Source of the DNA: Streptomyces sp. MH60
Lineage (GTDB): Bacteria; Actinomycetota; Actinomycetes; Streptomycetales; Streptomycetaceae
NCBI RefSeq assembly: GCF_002939385.1
Contig: NZ_MULI01000064.1
Coordinates: forward strand, 1 to 42,419
Reading direction: 5' to 3'
Length of the DNA stretch: 42,419 bases
A program made the position numbers and the translations under genes. The notes under the pieces are model-generated. The model did no database searches, had not been told where the DNA came from, and saw only the letters and a list, made by a program, of their open reading frames with translations. Of this stretch, positions 22,736-32,342 are shown in pieces. Each line of letters opens with the position of its first letter. Within the stretch, counting starts at the first letter, position 1.

Positions 22736-25063
22736 GTGACGACACCCGACGTAGGGTCCATCGAAAGCAGGATCGCCGACGAGCTCGGCGTGCGGGAGCG
22801 GCAGGTGAAGGCCGCGGTGGAGCTGCTCGACGGCGGCTCGACGGTGCCCTTCATCGCCCGCTACCGCAAGGAAGCGACCGAGATGCTCGACGACGCGCAG
22901 CTGCGCACGCTCGAGGAACGGCTGCGCTACCTGCGGGAGCTGGAGGAGCGGCGCTCGGCGATCCTCGACTCGGTGCGCGAGCAGGGCAAGCTCACGGAGG
23001 AGCTTCAGGCGCGGATCCGCGCGGCGGAGACCAAGGCGCGCCTGGAGGACATCTACCTGCCGTTCAAGCCGAAGCGGCGGACGAAGGCGCAGATCGCGCG
23101 CGAGGCGGGTCTGGAGCCGCTGGCCGAGGGCCTGCTCGCCGACGCGTCGGTGGACCCGCCGGCCGCGGCGGCCGCGTTCGTCGACGCCGACAAGGGCGTG
23201 GCCGATCCGCAGGCCGCCCTGGACGGGGCGCGCTCGATCCTCACGGAGAAGTTCTCGGAGGACGCCGACCTGATCGGCGAGCTGCGCGAGCGGATGTGGA
23301 CGCGCGGGCGGCTCGCCGCCAAGGTCAAGGAGGGCAAGGAGGAGGCCGGCGCCAAGTTCGCCGACTACTTCGACTTCGCCGAGCCGTTCACCGAGCTGCC
23401 CTCGCACCGGGTCCTCGCGATGCTGCGCGGCGAGAAGGAGGGCGTGCTCGACCTCGTCCTGGAGCCCGAGGAGCCCACCGAGGGTCCGTCCTCGTACGAG
23501 GCGATGGTCGCGAGCCGGTTCGGGATCGCCGACCGGGGCAGGCCCGCCGACAAGTGGCTGGTGGACACCGTCCGCTGGGCCTGGCGCACCCGCATCCTGG
23601 TGCACCTCGGCATCGACCTCAGGCTGCGCCTGCGCACCGCCGCGGAGGACGAGGCGGTCGACGTGTTCGCCGCCAACCTGCGCGACCTGCTGCTGGCCGC
23701 CCCGGCGGGCACCCGCGCGACGCTCGGCCTCGACCCCGGTTTCCGTACCGGCGTGAAGGTCGCCGTGGTCGACGCGACCGGCAAGGTGGTGGCCACGGAC
23801 GTGATCCACCCGCACGTCCCCGCCAACCGGTGGGACGAGGCGATCGCCAAGCTCGCGCGCCTCGCGAAGGAGCACACGGTCGACCTGATCGCCATCGGCA
23901 ACGGCACGGCCTCCCGCGAGACCGACAAGCTCGCCGGGGAACTCATCGCGAAGCACCCGGAGTTGCAGCTCACCAAGGTGATGGTGTCCGAGGCTGGCGC
24001 CTCGGTGTACTCGGCCTCCGCCTTCGCCTCCCAGGAACTGCCGGACATGGACGTCTCGCTGCGCGGCGCGGTGTCGATCGCCCGGCGGCTGCAGGACCCG
24101 CTGGCCGAGCTGGTGAAGATCGACCCGAAGTCGATCGGCGTCGGCCAGTACCAGCACGACCTCTCCGAGGTGAAGCTGTCCCGGTCGCTGGACGCGGTGG
24201 TCGAGGACTGTGTGAACGGCGTGGGGGTGGACGTCAACACCGCCTCCGCACCCCTGCTCGCCCGGGTGTCCGGCATCACCTCCGGACTCGCCGAGAACAT
24301 CGTGGCGCACCGCGACGCGAACGGGCCGTTCACGTCGCGGACCGCGCTGAAGAAGGTGCCGCGGCTCGGTCCCAAGGCGTACGAGCAGTGCGCGGGCTTC
24401 CTGCGGATCCGGGGCGGCGAGGACCCGTTGGACGCGTCCAGCGTGCACCCCGAGGCGTATCCCGTGGTGCGGCGGATGGTGAGGACCGCCGGGCAGGAGG
24501 TGACCGGGCTGATCGGCAACACGTCGGTGCTGCGGTCGCTGAGGCCGGACCAGTTCGTGGACGAGACGTTCGGTCTGCCGACGGTCACGGACATCCTGCG
24601 GGAGCTGGAGAAGCCGGGGCGCGACCCGCGGCCCGCCTTCAAGACGGCCACCTTCAAGGAGGGCGTGGAGAAGCTCTCCGACCTGTCGTCCGGGATGGTG
24701 CTGGAGGGGGTCGTCACGAACGTGGCGGCGTTCGGGGCCTTCGTGGACGTCGGTGTGCACCAGGACGGGCTCGTGCACGTGTCCGCGATGTCGAGGACGT
24801 TCGTGAAGGATCCGCGGGACGTGGTGAAGCCCGGGGACATCGTGAAGGTGAAGGTGATGGACGTCGACATTCCGCGCAAGCGGATCTCGTTGACGCTGCG
24901 GTTGGACGACGAAGCGGCTCCGCAGGGGGAGCCCAAGAAGGAGCGGGGTGGGAAGCCGCCCCGGCAGCGGAAGGCCGCCGGCGGTAAGGGGCGGCCTACG
25001 TCGGCGCCTGCTCCGTCCAGCGGGGCGATGGCGGATGCGTTGCGGCGGGCCGGGTTGGCGTAG
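22736..25063 (+). CDS. tex: Tex family transcription accessory/RNA-binding protein
   Basis: A 775-residue protein with the full Tex layout. An N-terminal helical region (FIARYRKEATEMLDDAQLR near residue 40) is followed by a YqgF/RNase H-like domain starting near residue 325 (LGLDPGFRTGVKVAVVD). Helix-hairpin-helix repeats begin near residue 500 (LARVSGITSGLAENIV), and an S1 RNA-binding domain lies near residues 650-725 (GMVLEGVVTNVAAFGAFVD). The tail is Lys/Arg/Gly-rich. Tex proteins bind nucleic acid and act around transcription elongation and RNA polymerase. I chose the GTG at 22736, giving MTTPDVGSIE; a GTG at 22715 would add seven basic residues. It is convergent with the ABC-F gene across a strong terminator. 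Confidence 0.95.
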   Translation: MTTPDVGSIESRIADELGVRERQVKAAVELLDGGSTVPFIARYRKEATEMLDDAQLRTLEERLRYLRELEERRSAILDSVREQGKLTEELQARIRAAETKARLEDIYLPFKPKRRTKAQIAREAGLEPLAEGLLADASVDPPAAAAAFVDADKGVADPQAALDGARSILTEKFSEDADLIGELRERMWTRGRLAAKVKEGKEEAGAKFADYFDFAEPFTELPSHRVLAMLRGEKEGVLDLVLEPEEPTEGPSSYEAMVASRFGIADRGRPADKWLVDTVRWAWRTRILVHLGIDLRLRLRTAAEDEAVDVFAANLRDLLLAAPAGTRATLGLDPGFRTGVKVAVVDATGKVVATDVIHPHVPANRWDEAIAKLARLAKEHTVDLIAIGNGTASRETDKLAGELIAKHPELQLTKVMVSEAGASVYSASAFASQELPDMDVSLRGAVSIARRLQDPLAELVKIDPKSIGVGQYQHDLSEVKLSRSLDAVVEDCVNGVGVDVNTASAPLLARVSGITSGLAENIVAHRDANGPFTSRTALKKVPRLGPKAYEQCAGFLRIRGGEDPLDASSVHPEAYPVVRRMVRTAGQEVTGLIGNTSVLRSLRPDQFVDETFGLPTVTDILRELEKPGRDPRPAFKTATFKEGVEKLSDLSSGMVLEGVVTNVAAFGAFVDVGVHQDGLVHVSAMSRTFVKDPRDVVKPGDIVKVKVMDVDIPRKRISLTLRLDDEAAPQGEPKKERGGKPPRQRKAAGGKGRPTSAPAPSSGAMADALRRAGLA

Positions 25064-25071
25064 GCGCCCGG

Positions 25072-25147
25072 CGCTGGGGCGGGGCGGGGGTGGGTGCGCA
25101 GCCCGGCGTTGCGGGGTGCCGCTGCGCCCACCCGTGCCGCCCCAGCG
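25072..25147. terminator. Bidirectional terminator between tex and the ABC-F gene
   Basis: CGCTGGGGCGG (25072-25082) pairs with CCGCCCCAGCG (25137-25147). Pairing continues inward imperfectly through GGGTGCGCAG and CTGCGCCCACCC. The stem fills the 100-bp gap between two convergent genes. Confidence 0.75.
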
Positions 25148-25163
25148 GCACGATTGCCCGCAG

Positions 25164-26810
25164 TCAGGCGGAGGTCTCCGTCACCTTGCCGTTCGTCACC
25201 TCCAGGCGGCGGGTCACTCTTACCGCGTTGAGCATGCGGCGGTCGTGGGTGATCAGGAGGAGAGTGCCTTCGTAGGCGTCCAGGGCCGACTCGAGTTGTT
25301 CGATGGCCGGCAGGTCGAGGTGGTTGGTCGGCTCGTCCAGGACCAGGAGGTTGACGCCCCGGCCCTGGAGGAGGGCGAGGGCGGCCCGGGTGCGTTCGCC
25401 GGGTGAGAGGGTCGACGCCGGGCGGACGACGTGGTCGGCCTTGAGGCCGAACTTGGCCAGCAGGGTGCGGATCTCCGCCGGGTCCATGTCCGGGACGGCC
25501 GCGCGGAAGGCGTCGAGCAGGATCTCGGGGCCGTGGAACAGCGCGCGGGCCTGGTCGACCTCGCCGAGCAGGACACCGGAGCCGAGCGCCGCGTGCCCGG
25601 CGTCGAGGGGGACGCGGCCGAGGAGGGCGCCGAGGAGCGTGGACTTGCCCGCGCCGTTGGCTCCCGTCACCGCCACCCGGTCCGCCCAGTCGATCTGGAG
25701 GGAGACCGGGCCGAGCACGAAGCCGCCGCGCCGGACCTCGGCGTCGCGCAGGGTGGCGACGACCGCGCCCGAGCGGGGCGCCGAGGCGATCTCCATGCGC
25801 AGGTCCCATTCCTTGCGCGGCTCCTCGACGACCTCCAGGCGTTCGATCATGCGCTGGGTCTGGCGGGCCTTGGCGGCCTGCTTCTCGCTGGCCTCGCTGC
25901 GGAACTTGCGGCCGATCTTGTCGTTGTCGTTGCCCGCCTTGCGCCGGGCGTTCTTGACGCCCTTGTCCATCCAGGCGCGCTGCGTCTGGGCCCGGTCCTG
26001 GAGGGAGGCCCGCTTATCGGCGTACTCCTCGAACTCGTCGCGGGCGTGCCTGCGGGCCACCTCGCGTTCCTCCAGGTAGCCCTCGTAGCCGCCGCCGTAG
26101 AGGTTGACCTGCCGCTGGGCGAGGTCGAGTTCGAGGACCTTGGTGACGGTGCGGGTGAGGAACTCGCGGTCGTGGCTGACGACGACGGTGCCGGCCCGCA
26201 GGCCGGTCACGAAGCGTTCGAGGCGCTCCAGGCCGTCCAGGTCGAGGTCGTTGGTCGGCTCGTCGAGGAGGAAGACGTCGTAGCGGGACAGGAGGAGGGA
26301 GGCGAGGCCGGCGCGCGCGGCCTGGCCGCCGGACAGCGAGGTCATCGGCTGGTCCAGGTCGACGGTCAGGCCCAGCGCGTCGGCGGTCTCCTCCGCCCGG
26401 TCGTCGAGGTCGGCGCCGCCCAGGGCCAGCCAGCGCTCCAGGGCGGTCGCGTAGGCGTCGTCGGCGCCGAGGCTGCCGTCGACCAGGGCCTGGGTGGCCT
26501 CGTCCATGGCGCGCTGGGCCTCGGTGACGCCGGTGCGGCGGGCCAGGAACGCCCGGACGCTCTCGCCGGGGCGGCGCTCCGGCTCCTGCGGGAGGTGGCC
26601 GACGGTGGCGGTGGGCGGGGACAGGCGCAGTTCCCCCTCCTCCGGCGTGGTCAGCCCGGCGAGCATCCGCAGCAGGGTGGACTTGCCCGCGCCGTTGGCC
26701 CCGACGAGACCGATGACGTCGCCGGGTGCGACGACGAGGTCGAGCCCGGTGAACAGGGAGCGGTCGCCGTGGCCGGCGGCGAGGTTCTTGGCGACGAGGG
26801 TGGCAGTCAT
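25164..26810 (-). CDS. ABC-F family ATPase
   Basis: A 548-residue soluble protein with two ABC domains and no membrane segments. Walker A motifs are GANGAGKS in both halves (near residues 37 and 393). Signatures are SLSGGQ and TLSPGE, and Walker B motifs are FLLDEPTNDLDLD and LVLDEPTNHLDL. The linker between them (about residues 245-320) is highly charged with Arg/Lys/Glu, as in ABC-F factors that act on the ribosomal E site. Some members protect against antibiotics; others are housekeeping. The ATG at 26810 has AGGA about 11 nt upstream. The frame stays open upstream only as a shadow of the next gene. The short linker argues against classical antibiotic-resistance types, but this is uncertain. 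Confidence 0.9.
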   Translation of the reverse strand: MTATLVAKNLAAGHGDRSLFTGLDLVVAPGDVIGLVGANGAGKSTLLRMLAGLTTPEEGELRLSPPTATVGHLPQEPERRPGESVRAFLARRTGVTEAQRAMDEATQALVDGSLGADDAYATALERWLALGGADLDDRAEETADALGLTVDLDQPMTSLSGGQAARAGLASLLLSRYDVFLLDEPTNDLDLDGLERLERFVTGLRAGTVVVSHDREFLTRTVTKVLELDLAQRQVNLYGGGYEGYLEEREVARRHARDEFEEYADKRASLQDRAQTQRAWMDKGVKNARRKAGNDNDKIGRKFRSEASEKQAAKARQTQRMIERLEVVEEPRKEWDLRMEIASAPRSGAVVATLRDAEVRRGGFVLGPVSLQIDWADRVAVTGANGAGKSTLLGALLGRVPLDAGHAALGSGVLLGEVDQARALFHGPEILLDAFRAAVPDMDPAEIRTLLAKFGLKADHVVRPASTLSPGERTRAALALLQGRGVNLLVLDEPTNHLDLPAIEQLESALDAYEGTLLLITHDRRMLNAVRVTRRLEVTNGKVTETSA

Positions 26811-26845
26811 CAGACCGTCGATCCTAACGCCGCTCCCGCGGCCGC

Positions 26846-27892
26846 TCAGCCGGGTTCGACCGGCCCCGGTCCGTCCCGCGTCACCGCCGTCACCAGCACG
26901 CTTTCCGGCGTCCGCGCCACCACGTAGGCCTCCCCCTTCACCGCGCCCGCGGCCAGGGCGACGCGGTGGCCGCCCGGTTCCAGTACGCCGTCGAAGACCT
27001 CGTGGACGTGGGTGCGGTGCAGGCGGTCGAGGCGGTACGCGGTGAGGCGTACCCGGCAGGGCGAGGTCACCTCGATGTCGGCGGCGGCGGCGTTCGCCGT
27101 CAGGCGGGTCAGGCGGTGGCGTTCGGCCGGGCCGCGGTCCAGGGCGTGTTCGATCTGGGCGACGAGCACCGGGACGACCGGGGCCAGGCCGTCGACGTGG
27201 GTCACCTCCACGCCGGCGTCCGCGAAGGCCCGGCGTACGGACGCGCGCTGGTCCTCGGTGACCGCGCGGCCGAAGGCGACGGCGCCGTAGGTCCGCAGTT
27301 CGTCGGCCGGCACGTCGCGGGCGTCCTGGGTGATGTCGGCGCCGATGCCGATGGTGCGCAGCGCGGCGGCGAGCCGGGCGAGCTGGGCGACCCGGGCGCC
27401 GATGAGCAGGACGCGGCGGCGGGGGTGCGGTGTGCCGTCGAGCAGGGTGGCGAGCGCCGTGCGGTAGTCGGCGCCGGCGAAGCGGTAGGGGCCGATGCCG
27501 TGGTAGCCGTTCAGCTCCAGGTCGGCGTGTGCGCCGGTCTGCCATGCGAAGTCGCGCCAGACGAAGTCGTCGCCGTCCCGCAGGATCACGGCGGTCACCG
27601 CGCCGCAGGCCAGGTCCGCGCACTCGGGGCAGCCGTAGATGACGTACCGGCCGCCGGGCAGGGGTGCGTCGGTCTCCAGGAGGAGGCCGCGGACCTGTGC
27701 GGTGAAGATGGCGGGCGGTACGTCGGAGGCGAGCGGGGAGACCGCGTCCAGGTCGGAGAGGCGGAACAGGAGGGGGCGCCCGTCGACGACGAAGTCCATG
27801 AAGTCGCGGTGGACCTGGAAGTCGCCGTTGGTGTGGACCCCGCCGGCGCGCGTCGCCGGGGCCAGACCGAAGGTCGCGTACTCGGCAGCCAT
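26846..27892 (-). CDS. Hypothetical protein with CPEC cysteine cluster
   Basis: A 348-residue soluble protein that I do not recognise by family. It begins MAAEYATFGLAPATRAGG. The segment YGCPECADLACGAVTAVI near residues 86-103 has Cx2Cx4C spacing and could bind a metal. A central part (RRVLLIGARVAQLARLAAAL then GAVAFGRAVTEDQRASV) looks like a Rossmann-like fold, and a C-terminal segment may be a beta domain. From memory, related Streptomyces proteins are labelled oxidoreductase, but nothing here proves that. The ATG at 27892 lacks a clear ribosome site; AATACT lies 6 nt upstream on its strand. It is divergent from the D-amino-acid oxidase gene, separated by 66 bp. Confidence 0.7.
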   Translation of the reverse strand: MAAEYATFGLAPATRAGGVHTNGDFQVHRDFMDFVVDGRPLLFRLSDLDAVSPLASDVPPAIFTAQVRGLLLETDAPLPGGRYVIYGCPECADLACGAVTAVILRDGDDFVWRDFAWQTGAHADLELNGYHGIGPYRFAGADYRTALATLLDGTPHPRRRVLLIGARVAQLARLAAALRTIGIGADITQDARDVPADELRTYGAVAFGRAVTEDQRASVRRAFADAGVEVTHVDGLAPVVPVLVAQIEHALDRGPAERHRLTRLTANAAAADIEVTSPCRVRLTAYRLDRLHRTHVHEVFDGVLEPGGHRVALAAGAVKGEAYVVARTPESVLVTAVTRDGPGPVEPG

Positions 27893-27946
27893 GCGGTGAG
27901 TATTCCCGCGGCGGGGCCGCTTGGAGCACGGCGCCCGGGCTTCGGT

Positions 27947-27952
27947 TAACGT
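27947..27952 (+). promoter_or_regulatory. -10 element of a probable leaderless transcript (D-amino-acid oxidase)
   Basis: TAACGT lies 6 nt before the GTG at 27959, preceded by CGGT, and no ribosome site is visible. This matches the arrangement at 21502. Confidence 0.5.
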
Positions 27953-27958
27953 CGCGGT

Positions 27959-28909
27959 GTGGAAACCGAACTGGATGACGAGGTCGTCGTGGTCGGCGGC
28001 GGGGTGATCGGGCTGACGACGGCCGTCGTCCTCGCCGAGCGGGGCAGGCGGGTCCGGCTGTGGACCCGGGAACCCGCGGAGCGGACCACCTCGGTGGTCG
28101 CGGGCGGCCTGTGGTGGCCGTACCGGATCGAGCCGGTCGCGCTGGCGCAGACCTGGGCGCTGCGGTCCCTGGACGTGTACGAGGAGCTGGCGGCCCGGCC
28201 CGAACGGACCGGCGTACGCCTGCTCGAAGGGGTGCTCGGCGAGACCGGCCTGGACGAGGTGGACGGGTGGGCCGCGGCCCGGCTGCCGGGACTGCGTGCG
28301 GCCCGTGCCGCCGAGTACGCCGGTACGGGGTTGTGGGCGCGGCTGCCGCTCATCGACATGTCGGCTCATCTGCCGTGGCTGCGGGAGCGGCTGCTGGCCG
28401 CGGGCGGCACGGTGGAGGACCGCGCGGTGACCGACCTGGCCGAGGCGGACGCGCCGGTCGTGGTCAACTGCACCGGTCTGGGCGCCCGGGACCTGGTGCC
28501 GGACCCGGCGGTGCGGCCGGTGCGCGGGCAACTGGTCGTCGTGGAGAACCCCGGCATCCGCACCTGGCTGGTCTCGGCCGACGCGGACTCCGGGGAGACC
28601 ACGTACTTCCTTCCGCAGCCGGGCCGGCTCCTGCTGGGCGGGACGGCCGAGGAGGACGCCTGGTCGACCGAGCCGGACCCGGCGGTCGCGGAGGCCATCG
28701 TGCGGCGGTGCGCGGCCCTGCGTCCCGAGATCGCCGGGGCGCGGGTGCTCGCGCACCTGGTGGGGCTGCGGCCGGCCCGGGACACGGTCCGGCTGGAGCG
28801 CGGGACGCTGCCGGACGGGCGGCGGCTGGTGCACAACTACGGCCACGGCGGCGCGGGCGTCACCGTGGCCTGGGGCTGCGCCGAGGAGGCGGCCCGGCTC
28901 GCCTCCTGA
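27959..28909 (+). CDS. D-amino-acid oxidase
   Basis: A 316-residue FAD enzyme that oxidises D-amino acids to imino acids with hydrogen peroxide release. The dinucleotide-binding motif is VVVVGGGVIGLTTA (9-22). Active-site features are the Tyr in TTYFLPQPG, the carboxylate-binding arginine in GLRPARDTVRLE, and the C-terminal HNYGHGGAGVTVAWG that closes over FAD. The length is a little below eukaryotic enzymes and there is no peroxisomal signal. The GTG start has no ribosome site but a -10 hexamer 6 nt upstream. An S. coelicolor homologue has been studied as a D-amino-acid oxidase, as I remember. It is convergent with the BCCT transporter gene, 32 nt away. Confidence 0.92.
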   Translation: METELDDEVVVVGGGVIGLTTAVVLAERGRRVRLWTREPAERTTSVVAGGLWWPYRIEPVALAQTWALRSLDVYEELAARPERTGVRLLEGVLGETGLDEVDGWAAARLPGLRAARAAEYAGTGLWARLPLIDMSAHLPWLRERLLAAGGTVEDRAVTDLAEADAPVVVNCTGLGARDLVPDPAVRPVRGQLVVVENPGIRTWLVSADADSGETTYFLPQPGRLLLGGTAEEDAWSTEPDPAVAEAIVRRCAALRPEIAGARVLAHLVGLRPARDTVRLERGTLPDGRRLVHNYGHGGAGVTVAWGCAEEAARLAS

Positions 28910-28941
28910 CGCCGGTGTTCCGGTCGGCCGGGCCGCGGGGC

Positions 28942-30678
28942 TCAGTCCTCGTGGTGCTTGCCGATCGGGTCGCCCTCCACTTCCGTGCCGGGGCCGGGGC
29001 CGATCCGGATCTCGAAGTCGCCCTCGTACTGCTTGTGGCCCTCGATGACGGCCAGTTCGACGGCTTCGTTGGCCATCTCGCCGCGCACGATGAGCGAGTC
29101 GCGGCGCAGATCGCGCATGAGGGCGACGCACATGAAGATCATCACGATGACGAAGGGCGCCGCCGCGAGGATCGTGAGGTTCTGCAAACCGGTGAGCGCG
29201 TCCGCCTCGCCGCTGCCGATCAGCAGCATGATGGCCGCGACGGCGCCGGTCACCACGCCCCAGACGATCACCACCCAGCGGCTGGGTTCGAGCGCGCCCT
29301 TCTGCGAGAGCGTGCCCATCACGATGGAGGCCGCGTCGGCGCCCGAGACGAAGAAGATGCCGACGAGGATCATCACCAGCAGGCTGGTGGCGGTGGCGAT
29401 GGGGTACTCCTGGAGCACGCCGAAGAGCTGGCCCTCCGGGGTCGAGTCGTCGCCCAGCCGGTTCTGCTCCTGCAGCCGCATCGCCGAGCCGCCGAAGATC
29501 GCGAACCAGACCAGGCTGACCGTGCTGGGCACCAGGATGACGCCGCCGATGAACTGACGGATCGTCCGGCCCCGGCTGATGCGGGCGATGAACATGCCGA
29601 CGAAGGGCGTCCAGGAGATCCACCACGCCCAGTAGAAGACGGTCCAGCTGCCCAGCCAGTCCGCGACCCCCTTGCCGCCGCTGATCTCGGTGCGGCCGGC
29701 CATCTGGGGCAGCTCGCCGAGGTAGGCGAAGACCGAGGTCGGCAGCAGGTCGAGGATGAGGATGGTCGGACCCGCGATGAACACGAAGACGGCGAGCAGC
29801 AGGGCCAGCACCATGTTGGTGTTGGACAGCCACTGGATGCCCTTCTCGACGCCGGAGATCGCGGAGGCCACGAACGCCACCGTGAGCACCGCGATGATGC
29901 CGACGAGGAGTCCGGTGCTGACCTTGTCCATCCAGTCGAGCTTCTCCATGCCGGAGCCGATCTGGAGCGCGCCGAGGCCGAGCGAGGCCGCGGAGCCGAA
30001 GATCGTCGCGATGATGGCCAGGATGTCGATGACCCGGCCGCCGGCGCCGTTGGCGTGCCTCTCGCCGATGAGCGGGGTGAACACCGCGCTTATGGTCTGC
30101 CTGCGCCGCCTGCGGAAGGTGCTGTAGGCGATGCCGAGACCGACCACCGCGTAGATCGCCCACGGGTGGAGCGTCCAGTGGAACAGGGTGGTGGCCATGG
30201 CCGTGGCCATGCGGTCGCCGGAGTCGGCCGGGTCGGTGCCGGGCGGGGGCGTGGTGTAGTGCGCCAGCGGCTCGCTCACGCCGTAGAACATCAGACCGAT
30301 GCCCATGCCCGCGCTGAACATCATGGCGACCCAGGACACGGTCCGGAACTCGGGTTCCTCGCCCTCGGCCCCCAGGTGGATGCGGCCGTAGCGGCTGGCC
30401 GCCAGCCAGAGGGCGAAGACCACGAAACCGGACGCGGCCAGGGTGAACGCCCAGCCGCCGTTGTGCAGCAGGCCACCGAGCATGCTGCTGGAGACGTCCT
30501 CCAGCGAGTCGGTGGCGGCGGCACCCCACACGACGAACGCCAGGGTCAGGACAGCCGTGACGCCGAAGACGACGCGGTCGGTCCGGGGCTTGTGCTCCTG
30601 CCCCGGCAGGCCCGCTTCCGAACCCGGAAGCGTGCCCCTTTCGTGCTCTTCCTTGTCGCTTGGTCGGTCCTGCGTCAC
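28942..30678 (-). CDS. BCCT-family transporter for betaine, choline or carnitine
   Basis: A 578-residue membrane protein with about 12 hydrophobic segments. The family signature is the Trp-rich stretch FYWAWWISWTPFVGMFIARI, and HWTLHPWAIYAVVGL is also typical. The ends are hydrophilic: a charged N-terminal 40 residues and a C-terminal tail of about 50 residues, acidic, which in BetP-type carriers helps osmotic sensing. It probably takes up a compatible solute with sodium. I chose the GTG at 30678 because GAAAGG lies 8 nt upstream; the GTG at 30687 has no space for a ribosome site. It follows the carboxypeptidase gene by 80 nt but is unlikely to be functionally linked. Confidence 0.9.
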   Translation of the reverse strand: MTQDRPSDKEEHERGTLPGSEAGLPGQEHKPRTDRVVFGVTAVLTLAFVVWGAAATDSLEDVSSSMLGGLLHNGGWAFTLAASGFVVFALWLAASRYGRIHLGAEGEEPEFRTVSWVAMMFSAGMGIGLMFYGVSEPLAHYTTPPPGTDPADSGDRMATAMATTLFHWTLHPWAIYAVVGLGIAYSTFRRRRRQTISAVFTPLIGERHANGAGGRVIDILAIIATIFGSAASLGLGALQIGSGMEKLDWMDKVSTGLLVGIIAVLTVAFVASAISGVEKGIQWLSNTNMVLALLLAVFVFIAGPTILILDLLPTSVFAYLGELPQMAGRTEISGGKGVADWLGSWTVFYWAWWISWTPFVGMFIARISRGRTIRQFIGGVILVPSTVSLVWFAIFGGSAMRLQEQNRLGDDSTPEGQLFGVLQEYPIATATSLLVMILVGIFFVSGADAASIVMGTLSQKGALEPSRWVVIVWGVVTGAVAAIMLLIGSGEADALTGLQNLTILAAAPFVIVMIFMCVALMRDLRRDSLIVRGEMANEAVELAVIEGHKQYEGDFEIRIGPGPGTEVEGDPIGKHHED

Positions 30679-30758
30679 AGACGGCACCTTTCACGTCGAT
30701 CAGGCCGAAAATACTCCTCCGCTACGCCCTTACCACGTAAGACGCGGAACTCACCTCC

Positions 30759-32057
30759 TCAACAGCGGGCGTCCGGTTCGCCCACCGTCACGTGGTACGT
30801 CGCGCGCTCGTCCAGGAGCAGCGGCACCAGGGCTCGCTGTGCCTGGCGCAGCGGTACGTAGGCGCCCTTCTCCCCGGTCGGACGCACCTTTACACCGTGC
30901 AGGGCGAGTTCGTCCGCGACGTCCCGGTACTGGGCGGGGGTCAGCCGGTAGCCGCAGGGCGGGTCCTGGAGCACCTCGGAGTCCTCGGCCGGGTCGTTGT
31001 CCGCGCCGCCCAGGTACACGGGTCCGGAATCGGCCAGTCCGGCCCGGCGGGCGGCGCCCGTGGCCGCCTCGACACGTCCGCGCCGTACGTCCGTGAAGCG
31101 GAACAGGCCGTCCAGGGCGGCGAGCTGGGAGTCCACCCGGCGCCGGTGGTTCAGGGCCGGGTCCTCGCGCTCGGCGTCGGTGAGGGCGTCGACGCGGCTC
31201 TCGATGAGCAGGCCGACCGCGTGTTTGACGCCGGACATGTTGCGCAGGATGCGTTCCTGACCGTCGCCGGCGGTCTGTTTGACCGGGTCGCCGGTCTTGG
31301 GGTCGGTCCAGATGCCGTACGTGCCCGTCGAGTGGCCGGCGTGCTCGGCGGCGGGGCGGACGTACGCGCCGGACAGGGTGCGGGCCTCGTCGTGGACCGG
31401 CGCGGCGGTGTTGAGGTTGCGGGGCCAGAGGTCGAAGAGGTCCTTGTCGTAGTACGGGGGCGTGGCGCCGTACTCGTGCAGGTCGTAGATGGCGTCGGGG
31501 CGCTCGTCGCGGACGACGGCGGCCAGGGCGCGGGCCTCGGCCGTCGCGAGGGCCAGGTGGTCGCGGTTGACGTCGACGCCGTCGCTGTTGCCGCGGGTGT
31601 CGGCGGCCCGGCCGTCGGGGTTGGCGGTGGGCACCACCAGCACGGCGGTGCGGTCCAGGAAGCGCCGGGTCGCGCGGTCGGTGGCGTAGGCGAGGTCCCG
31701 CACGGTGGTCAGGCAGGCCTCGCGGCCGGAGGGTTCGTCGCCGTGCTGGCTGCACACCAGGAGCACCTTGTTCGCGGCGGAGGGACTGCCGATGGTCACG
31801 AGCTGGAGCGGACGGTTCTGCTTCGTGGTGCCGATGCGGTCGAGGCCGACCCGGCCGCTCGCCCGGTCGACGGCGGCCAGGAGGGCCTGTTCCTCCGGCT
31901 GGCTGGTCCAGCGGGCGCCGTTCGTCCGCTCGAACCCGGTGCGAGGCGGGTGGTGTACGGCGTCGTCGGCGTGGGCGGGTGCGGTGAGGAGGGACGGGAC
32001 GAGGAGGGACGCGGCGAGGGCCGCGATGGTCGCGGTGAGGGTGCGCAGGCGGTTCAT
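30759..32057 (-). CDS. Secreted M14-family zinc carboxypeptidase
   Basis: A 432-residue preprotein. Residues 1-30 form a Sec signal peptide (basic MNRLR, hydrophobic core, cleavage after AHA). Zinc ligands are H105 and E108 (QHGDEPSGRE) and H194 (YDLHEYG). Substrate-binding residues are in VDVNRD (162-167), and the catalytic glutamate is likely E286 (LIESRVD). This is the M14 pattern; the enzyme would trim peptides outside the cell. The ATG at 32057 follows AAGGGAGG. The C-terminal third has no known motif. It is on the opposite strand from the M1 aminopeptidase, whose start is 455 bp away, so two secreted peptidases diverge from one promoter region. Confidence 0.9.
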   Translation of the reverse strand: MNRLRTLTATIAALAASLLVPSLLTAPAHADDAVHHPPRTGFERTNGARWTSQPEEQALLAAVDRASGRVGLDRIGTTKQNRPLQLVTIGSPSAANKVLLVCSQHGDEPSGREACLTTVRDLAYATDRATRRFLDRTAVLVVPTANPDGRAADTRGNSDGVDVNRDHLALATAEARALAAVVRDERPDAIYDLHEYGATPPYYDKDLFDLWPRNLNTAAPVHDEARTLSGAYVRPAAEHAGHSTGTYGIWTDPKTGDPVKQTAGDGQERILRNMSGVKHAVGLLIESRVDALTDAEREDPALNHRRRVDSQLAALDGLFRFTDVRRGRVEAATGAARRAGLADSGPVYLGGADNDPAEDSEVLQDPPCGYRLTPAQYRDVADELALHGVKVRPTGEKGAYVPLRQAQRALVPLLLDERATYHVTVGEPDARC

Positions 32058-32320
32058 CGGCCTCCCTTCGGGACGCGGTGCGTGGGGTGCGGTGCGGTCA
32101 CGCCGCGGTGCGGCGCGAGTGCCTGAGCGGCGGTCCTCGTACCGGCGGGGGGCCTGGTGCACGCGGCGGTGCCGCCGACGAACGGTATGCGGGCCGACCT
32201 GCGGGAGAGGTCCAAGGCGCATGTCGGCGTGTCGGTGGAAGGGCCGTCGAGGCCCTTGTCGACGCGCGGGGCGGACAGGTGGGCCGGGGCCGCCGTCGCG
32301 AGCGGTCTCCGGAGGGTGAG

Positions 32321-32342
32321 GCGCATGCGTATCGGCATGCGC
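32321..32342. promoter_or_regulatory. Inverted repeat between two secreted peptidase genes
   Basis: GCGCATGC (32321-32328) and GCATGCGC (32335-32342) are exact complements with a six-base spacer. They lie in the 455-bp gap (32058-32512) between divergent peptidase genes and could be an operator. The rest of the gap is without a clear gene. A 30-codon frame from the ATG at 32325 has a good ribosome site (GGAGG) but no other support. Confidence 0.35.
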